Position numbers and translations under genes: made by a program. DNA of 54,170 nucleotides from Mesostigma viride (lineage: Eukaryota > Streptophyta > Mesostigmatophyceae > Mesostigmatales > Mesostigmataceae). Each line of letters opens with the position of its first letter. The first letter of the stretch is position 1. Where the stretch lies: NCBI GenBank assembly GCA_009746045.1, contig RPFO01000359.1, positions 844,662 to 898,831 on the forward strand. Direction: 5' to 3'. The notes under the pieces were generated by a model, which was not told the DNA's origin, did not search any database, and saw only the letters and a program-made list of their open reading frames with translations. Positions 34,098-44,511 of this stretch are shown here, piece by piece.

Positions 34098-34101
34098 GTA
34101 T

Positions 34102-34153
34102 GGCCGGGCCCACTTCAAATGTTCCGAAAAGTGTGACACTTTTGGTCGTTTTT
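34102..34153. repeat. Left terminal inverted repeat of the candidate transposon
   Basis: It starts GGCCGGGCCCACTTC and runs into GTTCCG then GTGTGACACTTTT. Compared with the right end (42957-43011 read in complement) it lacks about 14 bases corresponding to CGTCCAAGCCAAGT. A GTCACTCTGCAGAG sequence just inside (34171-34184) resembles the hairpin repeat of the gene introns at 44-54 kb. Confidence 0.6.
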
Positions 34154-34267
34154 TTGACTTTTTCGACGATCGTCACTCTGCAGAGACTCTGGGGATTCAT
34201 AGGTGTTTGCTCAATTTCACAAGTCTTCAAATGAGTAAAAATAAAATCTTTCAGATCTGAGGGTACC

Positions 34268-35335
34268 TAAAGCTGGACTGTTGCAGGCAGCATGTAGACC
34301 ATGAAAATAGACCACCCACGAAAATTGGGCTCATTCTGAGCTCAAATGGTGACATGTGACAGCATACATGTGCAGTTTTTCGTCATTTTCCCCCTTTTCT
34401 TACATGAAACAAATATGAATAGTGGACAAATGAACTCATTTCAGGCTGGACTGTTGCAGGCAGCATTTAGACCATGAAAATAGACCACCCACAAAAATTG
34501 GGCTCATTCTGAGCTCAAATGGTGACATGTGACAGCATACATGTGCAGTTTTTCGTCATTTCCCCCTTTTCTTACATGCAACAAATATGAATAGTGGACA
34601 AATGAACTCATATCAGGCTGGATTCTTGCAGGCAGCATGTAGACCATGAAAATAGACCACCCACAAAAATTGGGCTCATTCTGAGCTCAAATGGTGACAT
34701 GTGACAGCATACATGTGCAGTTTTTCGTCATTTTCCCCCTTTTCTTACATGCAACAAATATGAATAGTGGACAAATGAACTCATTTCAGGCTGGATTCTT
34801 GCAGGCAGCATTTATACCATGAAAATAGACCACCCACGAAAATTGGGCTCATTCTGAGCTCAAATGGTGACATGTGACAGCATACATGTGCAGTTTTTCG
34901 TCATTTTCCCCCTTTTCTTACATGAAACAAATATGAATAGTGAACAAATGAACTCATATCAGGCTGGATTCTTGCAGGCAGCATTTATACCATGAAAATA
35001 GACCACCCACGAAAATTGGGCTCATTCTGAGCTCAAATGGTGACATGTGACAGCATACATGTGCAGTTTTTCGTCATTTTCCCCCTTTCTTACATGAAAC
35101 AAATATGAATAGTGAACAAATGAACTCATTTCAGGCTGGATTCTTGCAGGCAGCATCTAGACCATGAAAATAGACCACCCACAAAAATTGGGCTCATTCT
35201 GAGCTCAAATGGTGACATGTGACAGCATACATGTGCAGTTTTTCGTCATTTTCTCGGTTAACTTACATGAAACAAATATGAATAGTGAACAAATGAACTC
35301 ATATCAAGTTGGATTCTTGCAGGCAGCATTTAGAA
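34268..35335 (+). repeat. 173-bp satellite, six copies
   Basis: The unit GACATGTGACAGCATACATG recurs at 34351, 34524, 34696, 34869, 35042 and 35214, i.e. every 172-173 bp. Copies are very similar and include CTGGA-x-T-x-TTGCAGGCAGCAT, ATAGACCACCCAC and TTTTTCGTCATTTTCCCCC. The last copy degenerates from about 35260. No gene is present. The same unit, inverted, is at 41,860-42,490. Confidence 0.85.
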
Positions 35336-35586
35336 AATGCACATTGCCAGCTTTTACGTCATATCCCATTGAAAAAAAATAGATGAGCCATGAGCCATGA
35401 AACCTGTTCACCCAAATATGGTTTTATCCCATTTGATATATGTTCTACCAATTGTAAGGACATGTAATAAACCTATGAACCAAGGTCATAAGACACGGAA
35501 TGTGTTGATCACAAGGCTGCTAGCCGCAAAGCATGCACCGAGAAGGTAGGGCAGCCATGAAAAATTAAAAGCCACATGCGGCAAGG

Positions 35587-37075
35587 CTAGTCATCAGAGT
35601 CTGAATCAGGAATGATGGGAGGCCGGCGCTTGTGGCGCGGGGTGGCCTTGGCTTGCTTCATTGCCGTGGAACGCTGGGCGACCTGCTTGCGAATGCACTC
35701 AGTAATGTCCGCCTTCCCTCGCGCAATGCTCGCAGGTGGAAGATTTGGCAACTGCACACCGGGGCATGCGCAAAGCGCAGCCTGCACCTCATCAAATCCC
35801 ACTATTTCATCGTCGCCATCGGAGTATAGCAGATGGGCCATGTCGTGCTCCTTACTAAAGGCCGTCACATGGCCATGATACCGCTTCTCCCCCGAGTTGG
35901 GGCCCGAAAATATCTTGCATACCAGGGTCCCCACCAACCATTCCGGCTCTGGCACGTCCATGACACGCGATTTGAAAAGTCCCACCGCCGTCTTCTCCGC
36001 CATCGCCGGGGTTCCGTACCCATCCCACTGAATCCAGTCGAGCGAGAGCCCAACAACAGCATCCTTCGTGTGCTGCGTCAATGTGCCACTGCTTGTCAAG
36101 CCCACCCGGCGCACCTTGCCCCCCCCGCACGCCACGAAGACAAGACGATTGTGCTTGCCTTCACTGAAAATGTGTGGGTACCTGTCCTTGTGGCGGCGGG
36201 CAGGGGGAAATGGGCCGAGCTCGGGCTGAAGGGCGAAAACCGCGTTGTGTACGAGTGCGAGCCGTAGCACTCAAGTTCAACCACGGCGTCTGGCGATAAG
36301 TCGCCGGTGATGTTGCGGGCCACCACGTACAGCAAAGGAGTGAAAGGCATTAGGGGGCTGCACAGAAGATCGCAGCTGTCCTTTAGCCCCGGATGTTGAC
36401 ACATCATCGGCTTCCCCACGTCCTCGATGCCCTCCCATGCTGCAGCGGATGCTTGCTTTAGCGCGACCGCTGCATCCTCTGCGCGTCGCACAGTGCTCAG
36501 GGCTAGCGGGCCGCCCCGCGTGGACAACGGGGTCAACCAGCGGCACGAAGCAACGAGCACCCTCCAATGCTAGACGCGTTTCCGCATCCAGGTCAGTGGT
36601 GGCACTCGGGCCTGCTCCGCTCTGATTGGGTCGCCGCAGCGCCTGGATTTCCGCTCTACAGTGTAGTTGGCCCAATATTTGCTGCGCCAATGCAATGGCG
36701 GCCTCCCAGATTACAAACGACGACAGGGCTTTCTCGGGATCTTGGATGCATCGGCGTTTACAACACCGACCGCGCTGCAACTCCGACTGCCGCGATCACG
36801 TCGGCATTTGTAGCGTATTTCAATACTGTCGAGGCAGACGATTTTAATCCTGTTGTGCGAGCCTCACGGCACCCACCATCTAGATCATCATCGTCATCAC
36901 TGATATCGAGATGGTCGACCTGCAAGTCATCACCGTCTACTACGCCCTTGTATGCCTCGTGGGGAATCGACACTGCCTGGGCATAAATTCCGTCCCCTTG
37001 TACGACACGGGCCCATGGTGGTCGGGACGTAAGAGGCTCAGCAACACCAAAACGCCGACGAACGTTCGCCAGCAA
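35587..37075 (-). pseudogene. Broken gene with Tudor-like segment inside the candidate transposon
   Basis: Coding-like sequence continues through at least three frames. The most convincing part (35587-36270) contains LVGTLVCKIFSGPNSGEKRY, then HGHVTAF and LLYSDGDDEIVGF, a layout typical of Tudor/agenet-like barrels of plants and algae, followed by a basic tail ending PDSDSDD. Upstream pieces continue in the other two frames (36096-36560, 36277-36780, 36758-37075) with acidic (DISDDDDDLDGG) and helical segments. Frame changes may be decay, introns or sequence errors. It may be cargo of the element or a host gene captured by it. Confidence 0.45.
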
Positions 37076-37380
37076 GCTGCCTCATCCCCTGCGGCTAAAA
37101 CAGGGGGCCCAGGGGTCAAGGGTCGACTTCTTCAATGTCCAACGACATCCAATTCCAGCGCCCCCCACCATATTCGTCACGGCGCCTCAAATAGTCTGAA
37201 CCTTCACGACCGCCCATGGCAGCTCTCGCGAGCGATTATTCTAGCTCCGCAAATTATTGCAATCAGCCAATTTGATCGAATTCACCATCGTCTCGCTCGG
37301 GGTTGGCACGCCTCTCCCAATGATGCCTCTCCTGCCTCTTTTGTGGCTCGATCTTCCACCGACTCAGCGCGGCGTATGAA

Positions 37381-38165
37381 AGTTCCATTCATGCAGAATT
37401 CATTCACCGACCCCCAACACTGACCGTACAGCCAGAACATACGAAAAGGTCTTGCATTCTCAATGAAAATGGGCTGTAACGGCATTCCATTGAGAATTCC
37501 ATTCAGAACTCATTCACCGACCCCCAACACTGACCGTACAGCCTGAATTGGGCTGAACATGCGAAAAGGACTTGCATTCTCAATGAAAATGGGCTGTTGC
37601 GGCATTCCATTGAGAATTCCATTGAGAACTCATTCACCGACCCCCAACACTGACCGTACAGCCTGAACTGGGCTGAACATGCGAAAAGGACTTGCATTCT
37701 CAATGAAAATGGGCTGTTGCGGCATTCCATTGAGAATTCCATTGAGAACTCATTCAACGACCCCCAACACTGACCGTACAGCCTGAACTGGGCTGAACAT
37801 GCGAAAAGGACTTGCATTCTCAATGAAAATGGGCTGTTGCGGCATTCCATTGAGAATTCCATTGAGAACCCATTCACCGACCCCCAACACTGACCGTACA
37901 GCCTGAACTGGGCTGAACATGCAAAAAGGTCTTGCATTCTCAATGAAAATGGGCTGTTGCGGCATTCCATTGAGAATTCCATTGAGAACCCATTCACCGA
38001 CCCCCAACACTGACCGTACAGCCTGAACTGGGCTGAACATGCGAAAAGGACTTGCATTCTCAATGAAAATGGGCTGTTGCGGCATTCCATTGAGAATTCC
38101 ATTGAGAACCCATGCACCGACCCCCAACACTGACCGTACAACCTGAACTGGGCTGAACATGCGAG
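37381..38165. repeat. 120-bp minisatellite, about 6.5 copies
   Basis: Units of exactly 120 bp run from about 37381 to 38160, each with CCGACCCCCAACACTGACCG, GGGCTGAACATGCGAAAAGG and an internal hairpin (ATTCTCAATG against CATTGAGAAT). Because 120 is divisible by 3, several frames stay open and repeat a 40-residue unit, giving an illusory 226-residue protein on the minus strand. I treat it as a satellite and not a gene. Confidence 0.8.
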
Positions 38166-38401
38166 AAACGAAGGACCATCCAAAAGTGAAAAAATTCTGA
38201 TTCAAACAGTCCGCGGTGTTGTCCGAGCCTCGCATGCAAATGGCATTTGAATGAACAAAGCACAGTGACCGTCGTCTTTGCGCGCGCGCGGCTGCAGGTG
38301 CGTACAGCCTGCCAAGCACTACCGGTAATTACTTTGTGCGCGCACGAACAAAACCAACGTCGCCGGCGATTGTTTACCAAAACGTGCCTGCATAATATGA
38401 T

Positions 38402-39046
38402 ATGGCAATGAGTGAAACTGAGAACCAGAGGGCAAAACGCCTGTGTTATGCAAATACTTTAGGTGTTTGCGTGTTAGATCATGAAGATGGGGCAGATAAC
38501 CAATGTCAGGGGAGATTGACGTGCAGGTGCTTTGTGTACGTCGAAAATATTGTTCATGAACGGATTTTGGCAACGGTGAAGAAATTCTGGAAGCTACGTA
38601 GATGGCATGATAGGTCAGTATGCTGTTCGGTTTTACAATTTCTTTTTCCGCCCAGTAGCTGCGGATATCGCGAGTATGGGTTATGGTACGCTTCTGGGCT
38701 AATGGGCGACCCGGGCAACAGAGGGACCTGGGCAGTTAGATGGGTCAAAGAGTCTCCATTTTTTCGTCGTGATATCGCAGTCACGCCTGGCGAAAACCAC
38801 GGCGAGCGCGAGCCATATTTTACTTTTGCCGCAAGGCTGGGTGCTTCCCGGGCGTCACCGTCCTTTAATATATATTTCTTGAGCTGTTCCGCGCAGCTGG
38901 CGGCCTGGGCGCACGTCAAGAACAAGGTTCCGGATGTCATCCGCAACCGCGTCGTTCTAAATAAGCGTGTCAAGAGTATCGTAGCTTATAACTCCCGCAG
39001 ACTTTATGATTCCGGTTCTTTTCGATGCCCAACGTCGTGGTTGTGA
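38402..39046 (+). CDS. Unknown open reading frame inside the candidate transposon
   Basis: 214 codons from ATG 38402 (MAMSETENQRAKRLCYANTL). It is cysteine-containing (CVLDHEDGADNQCQG, CRCFVYVENIVHER) and basic in its C-terminal half (VIRNRVVLNKRVKSIV). No recognised family; no transposase triad is apparent. Codon composition looks coding but the frame could be an exon of a longer spliced gene. Confidence is low because the surroundings are repeat-rich and AT-richer. Confidence 0.35.
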   Translation: MAMSETENQRAKRLCYANTLGVCVLDHEDGADNQCQGRLTCRCFVYVENIVHERILATVKKFWKLRRWHDRSVCCSVLQFLFPPSSCGYREYGLWYASGLMGDPGNRGTWAVRWVKESPFFRRDIAVTPGENHGEREPYFTFAARLGASRASPSFNIYFLSCSAQLAAWAHVKNKVPDVIRNRVVLNKRVKSIVAYNSRRLYDSGSFRCPTSWL

Positions 39047-40785
39047 TTACGCCTATGTCCGGGGAACTTAAAGGAAGTTTGCTGGGTAATGCTTTCTTTT
39101 CCCGTGTTGTCACTGAAAAGGTAAACGGCCTTGTGTCGTCAAAACAGCAGCAAGCAGAAGTCACTGTGCTTAGAATTGCAATGTGGTAGTTTGATTTAAC
39201 ACATATACTGCCTTGTTGCTGAAAACTTTTTCAAGGCCTGCTGGGATGTTGCCCATATGTTTCCAACGCTTTAACTCATGTCCAAGTGAGCTAGACTGGC
39301 TTGGAAACTTGAGCTTGTCATGCTTACATTGTGCTTGTATTGCTATTTGTGCCTCTTTGCAGTATCTGCTTTATATATAATTGAATCATATAGGCGAGAT
39401 TGAGTCATATTGGCGTCAGCGCTTGTCGGTGGCGCTGACTCGGGCCATGGCGGACATCATGCTCCGCCGTACGCGGGCTGATTTTGCGGTGCAGCAGGGC
39501 TATTAGGTTCCTCCCGTTAGGCGTTTCCATTGGTCTTATCGTACTTCGTAGTATAGAGCTTTGACATGGCTCTGTATATAGGTTTATAGCTGGGCGTTTG
39601 CTTTGGTTTGAGTGATTTCACTCTGCTGTAAGTAATTATATTTTTAATATATAATTGAAGGCTTCAGCATCATTGTCGAGCACCGTGGTGGCAGCCAAGC
39701 CTCCAATAACGATCATGGACCTAACCTTGCCAAGTATTTGCTTCTTATTATTTCATTCTTTGGACTGAGCTAGCTTTGAGCTAGCTTTACACCTGCTATT
39801 TGGCCTGCACCATGGTCCCTGGCTGCCAGTTACATTTTGTGCCCCCCCCCGGCAGGCTGCAGGGTCTAGGATAGCGAGGGTGTAACGTAGACATGTTGTG
39901 GGCACCCTGGGTGCATTTTCAGGACCAGCCTTTACTTTACCTGGCCCTGCCTTCTTTCTGGGCATATTGTTGACTTGAGTGCTTGTTGGTCACTCGCGTA
40001 GCGACCCCCCTGCATTCATAAATCGTAGTAAACCATTATACAATGAGCATATTTCATGGATGTTAAGCATTGCTACTCTTGAACACATCATACATGAACA
40101 TGTTTCCATGCCGTACCCATGGATATGTTAAAATGTGTGAGTTATTACAAATGGTATCCATGCTTAATTAATTTGGATGGTACTGGTACCTATTTCTAGT
40201 TACCAGTTAAATTACTCGTAACTACAAATCGTAACCAGTTTTAGAACCGAGCTGGCGCGAATGCCAGTAGATATTTCCGTGATATTTTTAGGTCTGCATG
40301 CTGCTAGAGCTAGATGTGTAGTACACCCTGATACCGGACATCACTATGTTCAGACCAAGTTTGCAGGGACTAATTAACGGTTACAGTACAGGGGGGTACC
40401 CTGGTGCACAGCTGCCACTCATTTTTAGCTTGTCATCTTCCAGTTATTTTTAGATAGTACAGCTGGGTCCTTGTGACGTCCAGTGATGTGAGTGTTCAGA
40501 AGCCATGCATGGCTACCAATTTCACTGCCTTTCCAAGACCAGGTCCAATAAAGTTGTTTAAACCTGACAGCATACATTTTAGGTGTATCATGTCTCGCAC
40601 CCAGCGGATCCCCCTGGGGGGGTCCTTAAAATGTACCCATAGGACATTGCAACATGACCACGGCAACATGACCCCCAAGTAACTCAATATATGTGTGTGC
40701 TTTGGTCCCAATATGGATGGCAAAATTGTTATTAGGTTGGTTTGTGGACTTTATAGTGCAAAGTGCAACTGGTAACTACTTTTAG
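39047..40785. other. AT-rich interval without recognised features
   Basis: About 1.7 kb of low-GC sequence with only short frames, a C run at 39842-39850 and several short A/T runs. I see no coherent coding region, RNA gene or clear repeat. It may be transposon interior or intron of the downstream spliced gene. Confidence 0.3.
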
Positions 40786-41420
40786 GAACGAGTTAGACAC
40801 CATCCAAGGGTTGAAAATGTCCTCACATGAGGACATTTTCTTGGTGATTAGACAGCAGCAGCATCCGCAGCAGCTGCTGCAACAACAGCAACACTATCGC
40901 CTCCCACTCCCTGCCGCTACAACGACTACACGAGTAATTGACGGGGACGCCGAAGTAGCGCCCCTCGCGCAAGTGCAGCAAATGCTGGCTCATATGCAAC
41001 TTCCCCAGGTATGTCCTTTCCTATTGTGATTTCTTTGAATCAACATAATCTGCCTTTGTGAATAGTTTGTTGGAGTATATAGGATATATTTGTTTGGTTT
41101 GTTGATTATTCCTTCATATACCGTGCCCTAAGGCATGCTGGCTTGATGTGCTGGGTGGTGGTGTGCAGGTTGGTGGACGCCGGCTCCCATCCATTGATCC
41201 CTTCTCTGGCACGGTCTCTGTGGCGGTGGCTGCGCTCAACTCAATTGCGACACTGGCCATGTCTGGGAACACGACGCCCGTGCCACGATGGCGCCCGGTG
41301 ACCACGTGGATGCCATCATCCGTGTCAGCTCCGCCCAACTATGGTGTCGGCCGCCCATTGCAGCAGTGGCCAAACTTCTCCAATGACTGGACTATTAGCA
41401 ATGACTGGTTTACCAGCTAA
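40786..41420 (+). CDS. Two 3'-terminal exons of a spliced gene (40786-41008, 41169-41420)
   Basis: An acceptor (CTTTTAG) at 40785 opens an exon with a glutamine-rich stretch (IRQQQHPQQLLQQQQHY). It ends at a donor, CCCCAG|GTATGTCC, at 41008. The acceptor GTGTGCAG at 41168 rejoins in phase 0 to VGGRRLPSIDPFSG, and the frame ends at the stop at 41418-41420 (ISNDWFTS). The phase match supports splicing. Upstream exons are not identified. Q-rich, P/T-rich composition suggests a transcription regulator or a transposon-encoded accessory protein, but no domain is recognised. Confidence 0.45.
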
Positions 41421-41859
41421 GCTTATACTAGTTTCTGATGTATTATTAAGTGAGCCAGTGCTTCTAGTAGAAGGTGATGTCTTAGTACTTATTGTATATT
41501 CATGCTGGAAGTCCTGAAAGAGTACGTGGCGTGCCACTGGCAGCCGAGACATGTGCCTTGTCGTCTGTCGATGGCCTGGGTTGCTCTTGTGCCATCCCAT
41601 TTCATCTCAGATTGAATCATGAAGTTTCATGATTCAGTTGATGCTTGCAAGTTTCCAGCCTGACATGATCGATCGAGTTCATTTGGTCGCACAAAAATGT
41701 TTTATTCAAGAGAACAGTGGCAATGGCATCAAACTGCATTGTTTTCCTTTCATTTGTCACCTTTTGAGCTGTAAACAGTCTATTTTGATGGTCTACATGC
41801 TGCTTACAAGTTTCCAGCCTGATCTGAGTTCATTTGTTCAATATTCATATTTGTTTCAT

Positions 41860-42490
41860 GTAAGATAACCGAGAAAATGACAAAAAACTGCACATGTATG
41901 CTGTCACGTGTCACCATTTGAGCTCAGAATGAGCCCAATTTTTGTGGGTGGTCTATTTTGATGTTCTAGATGCTGCCTGCAAGAATCCAGCCTGAAATGA
42001 GTTCATTTGTTCAAGTGCTGTTCATATTTGTTTCATGTAAGAAAAGGGTGAAAATGACGAAAAACTGCACATGTATGCTGTCACATGTCACCATTTGAGC
42101 TCAGAATGAGCCCAATTTTTGTGGGTGGTCTATTTTCATGGTCTAGATGCTGCCTGCAAGAACCCAGCCTGATATGAGTTCATTTGTCCACTGTTCATAT
42201 TTGTTTCATGTAAGAAAAGGGGGAAAATGACGAAAAACTGCACATGTATGCTGTCACATGTCACCATTTGAGCTCAGAATGAGCCCAATTTTTTGTGGGT
42301 GGTCTATTTTCATGGTATAAATGCTGCCTGCAAGAATCCAGCCTGATATGAGTTAATTTGTCCACTGTTCATATTTGTTTCATGTAAGAAAAGGGGGAAA
42401 ATGACGAAAAACTGCACATGTATGCTGTCACATGTCACCATTTGAGCTCAGAATGAGCCCAATTTTTGTGGGTGGTCTATTTTCATGGTC
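41860..42490 (-). repeat. 173-bp satellite, inverted copies at the right end
   Basis: About four copies of the unit at 34,268-35,335 in reverse complement: TGCACATGTATGCTGTCAC recurs near 41889, 42066, 42239 and 42414. They include AAAATGACGAAAAACTGCAC and GTGGGTGGTCTATTTT. With the left array they form a large inverted configuration inside the transposon ends. Confidence 0.85.
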
Positions 42491-42594
42491 TGAAGGCTGG
42501 ATGACCCCTGCTTTATTGACAAATATAAGGATTTAATCACATGTGGAAAAATTGAGTAAAATTTATGAAATTGAGCAAACACTTATGAATCCCC

Positions 42595-42945
42595 TCAGTC
42601 TGTGATTCGTCGTGCGAAATCGTGCGAAATTGTGCGAAATTTGCTGAAATCGTGTGAAATTTGCTGAAATCGTGCGAATTTGTGCAAAATTTGCTGAAAT
42701 TGTGCGAAATTTCATGTGAAAAATGTCGACGGTAAAAAATTTTGATGTGCACAACGTGTGTGAATTCATGCGAAATTTTGTCAAACGTCACTCCCCAAAA
42801 CGACCCTTGGTTGAAATCCATGCGAAATTGTGCGAAATCATGCAAAATTGTGCGAAATCGTGCGAAATCGTGCGAAAATGTGTGAAAATTTTGCGAAAAT
42901 CACGCGAAAATCACGCGAACTCGTGCGAAATTTTATTTTTTTTTT
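42595..42945. repeat. Short-unit repeat based on CGTGCGAAAT
   Basis: The motif (C/T)GTGCGAAAT(T/C) with variants GCTGAAAT and GCAAAAT recurs dozens of times, in direct orientation on both sides of a short unique stretch at 42721-42812. Frames across it encode FRTISHNFA-like repeats and are not genes. It lies just inside the right terminal repeat; the left end has no counterpart. Confidence 0.7.
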
Positions 42946-42956
42946 GCGAAAATAGC

Positions 42957-43011
42957 GAAAAAGTGTCACACACTTGGCTTGGACGGCGGAACATTTGAAG
43001 TGGGCCCGGCC
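42957..43011. repeat. Right terminal inverted repeat of the candidate transposon
   Basis: Read in complement from 43011 it begins GGCCGGGCCCACTTCAAATG, then TTCCGCCGTCCAAGCCAAGT and GTGTGACAC. It agrees with the third copy at 43,692 better than with the left end. GTAT follows at 43012-43015. Confidence 0.65.
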
Positions 43012-43015
43012 GTAT

Positions 43016-43691
43016 GCAGATGTCACAATAGGGTTGATGTTGTCAGGCTAACATTGGGAAATACATTTGCCATGTGCGCAGTAAGTGGTACGTTAATATT
43101 GTCTAATATTGATTGATACAGTACCCTACGAACTGTTCATGCGATCGGTGGAGCTAGCTTGGCTCTAAGCTTCTCCCCAGTCGAGCAACCCCGTGCCCGA
43201 CCAGCCCCGCTCTACCTGCGCGCGACGCCTGGGTGGTCGCCGCCCGGCTGGCGCTAGCGCAGCTAGGCCCGCTGCCGCGGGGAGGTTCTGTACCCGTACC
43301 AGGAACGGCTTACTCATCATGCAAGCATATACTGCCGCACATGCGGAGGAGGTGGAGACACTTGCCGCAGAAATCAATCGCGCCGCATGGCCGCCAACCA
43401 GCACACTAGGCGGCCTGGCGCTCTCTCAATCGACCGTCTCACCGGACGGCGGGAAACGCAACGGGCTGACATCCTGGGCACCCCCATGTGAACGCCTGGA
43501 GATTTGGTTCAGCTCCCAGGCCAAACTATCGGGGGGCCCTGGCCCGCCCCCGGCCCCGCTTGACCCCGCTGCAGCTGCAGGCCCTGCGGCCTGCCGAGGC
43601 GGCCCCATTGAGCCCCCGCAGGCCGGCCCACCAGTGAGACGGACTACCTGTTGTTCCCACTGCTCTCCGGCCCCCTGGTGGACGGCCCCCA
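43016..43691. other. GC-rich interval between two transposon ends
   Basis: About 0.7 kb between the right end of the element and a third copy of its end. A plus-strand frame (43193-43771) is open but low in complexity (A, P, G, R-rich) and runs into the terminal repeat, so I do not call it a gene. No other feature is seen. Confidence 0.3.
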
Positions 43692-43748
43692 GGCCGGGCC
43701 CACTTCGAATGTTCCGCGGTCCAAGCCAAGTGTGTGACACTTTTCCTT
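43692..43748. repeat. Third copy of the transposon terminal repeat
   Basis: It reads GGCCGGGCCCACTTCGAATG then TTCCGCGGTCCAAGCCAAGT and GTGTGACACTTTTCC, in the orientation of a left end. No matching right end is found in the rest of the window. It may be the start of a second element containing the spliced gene at 43,982-53,275, or a solo remnant. Confidence 0.55.
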
Positions 43749-43981
43749 CAATTTTGAGGCAAAAATCTTGAATTTTGGCTTGCGAACGTATAAATTTCAC
43801 GTAAATATTACAATTTGTGGGTATTTATCTCATTGTAAGTCTCGTGTGACATAAAAACTTTACATTAGCGTGAAATTGCATTGTTTCATTGAAGAATATC
43901 ATGGATACATTCGTCGCACTTGAGACGGAGTCGACTGAATTTACTAAAGACTCGTCCAACATAAAATAAAGTCTTCGAACG

Positions 43982-44511
43982 TCACTTCTTATTCTTGCTC
44001 CTTGCTTCTGCTTCCAATTTCTGCTCTTCTGTTTTGGACTTCTTCCTCTTTGGATCGATGGACATCGCAGGTGCCCACTTTGCCACATCATTCCAACTCT
44101 TTCCGTCCATCAGAGTCACCACCTTCTTCACATAGTCCAAAGGCATCCAGAACTTGCCCCGATGCAACTTTCCGCCCTCTGTCTCTTCTGGAAAAAACTT
44201 CATGCAAACGTCCCTCCATTTCCGATCGTATCCACCTACCTGCCCGTACAACTTCACCTCCTGTAACTTGGTATACTTTTGCTTTTCCCTACTCGCATTG
44301 GCCCTTCTCATGGTGTTCTCGGCCCACCCATCAATCCAGAAGCACTCCGGTGCTCCGTGTTTCTGTTCCCCGTCCATAAGTCTCATCCACAGCGTAGGCT
44401 TCTCATAAGGCTCTTGGCTCTGCGCATTCGCTTCCACCCCTTCAGACTGAGCAGTAAGTTTAGCTGCAGGACCGAAGCCCACCGCAGCGTTCGCCCGCAC
44501 CACATCATTAC
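43982..44511 (-). CDS. Last exon of the large spliced gene
   Basis: The exon begins after GCGCAG at 44512 and ends at the stop at 43982. It encodes a compact region with many W and aromatic residues (PTLWMRLMDGEQ, CFWIDGWAENTMRR, GKSWNDVAKWAP), likely a folded domain, then a basic tail (KRKKSKTEEQK, SKNKK). Its first codon is completed by the last base of the previous exon. The stop is about 235 bp from the third transposon-end copy. Confidence 0.55.

Larger units (their letters stand above)
34102..43011. mobile_element. Candidate 8.9-kb DNA transposon with inverted ends and GTAT target duplication
   Basis: The left end reads GGCCGGGCCCACTTCAAATG from 34102 and the right end is its exact complement finishing at 43011. 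The homology continues for 50 or more bases with one short gap (GTGTGACACTTTT). The 4 bp outside each end are GTAT (34098-34101 and 43012-43015), a likely target-site duplication. Just inside both ends lie arrays of the same 173-bp satellite in opposite orientation. No transposase is recognisable, so the element may be non-autonomous or decayed. Superfamilies with 4-bp duplications exist, but I cannot choose one from the ends alone. Confidence 0.65.

Noticed and set aside
34268-35335. CRISPR-like array
   Set aside because: The 173-bp units are nearly identical along their whole length with no variable spacers, so this is a tandem satellite.
37503-38319. Repetitive 226- and 189-residue proteins across the 120-bp array
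   Set aside because: Both follow from a repeat period divisible by three; two overlapping frames repeat equally well and neither has a credible start.
43193-43771. 192-codon plus-strand frame beside the third transposon end
   Set aside because: It is low-complexity, starts without context and runs through the terminal repeat sequence itself.
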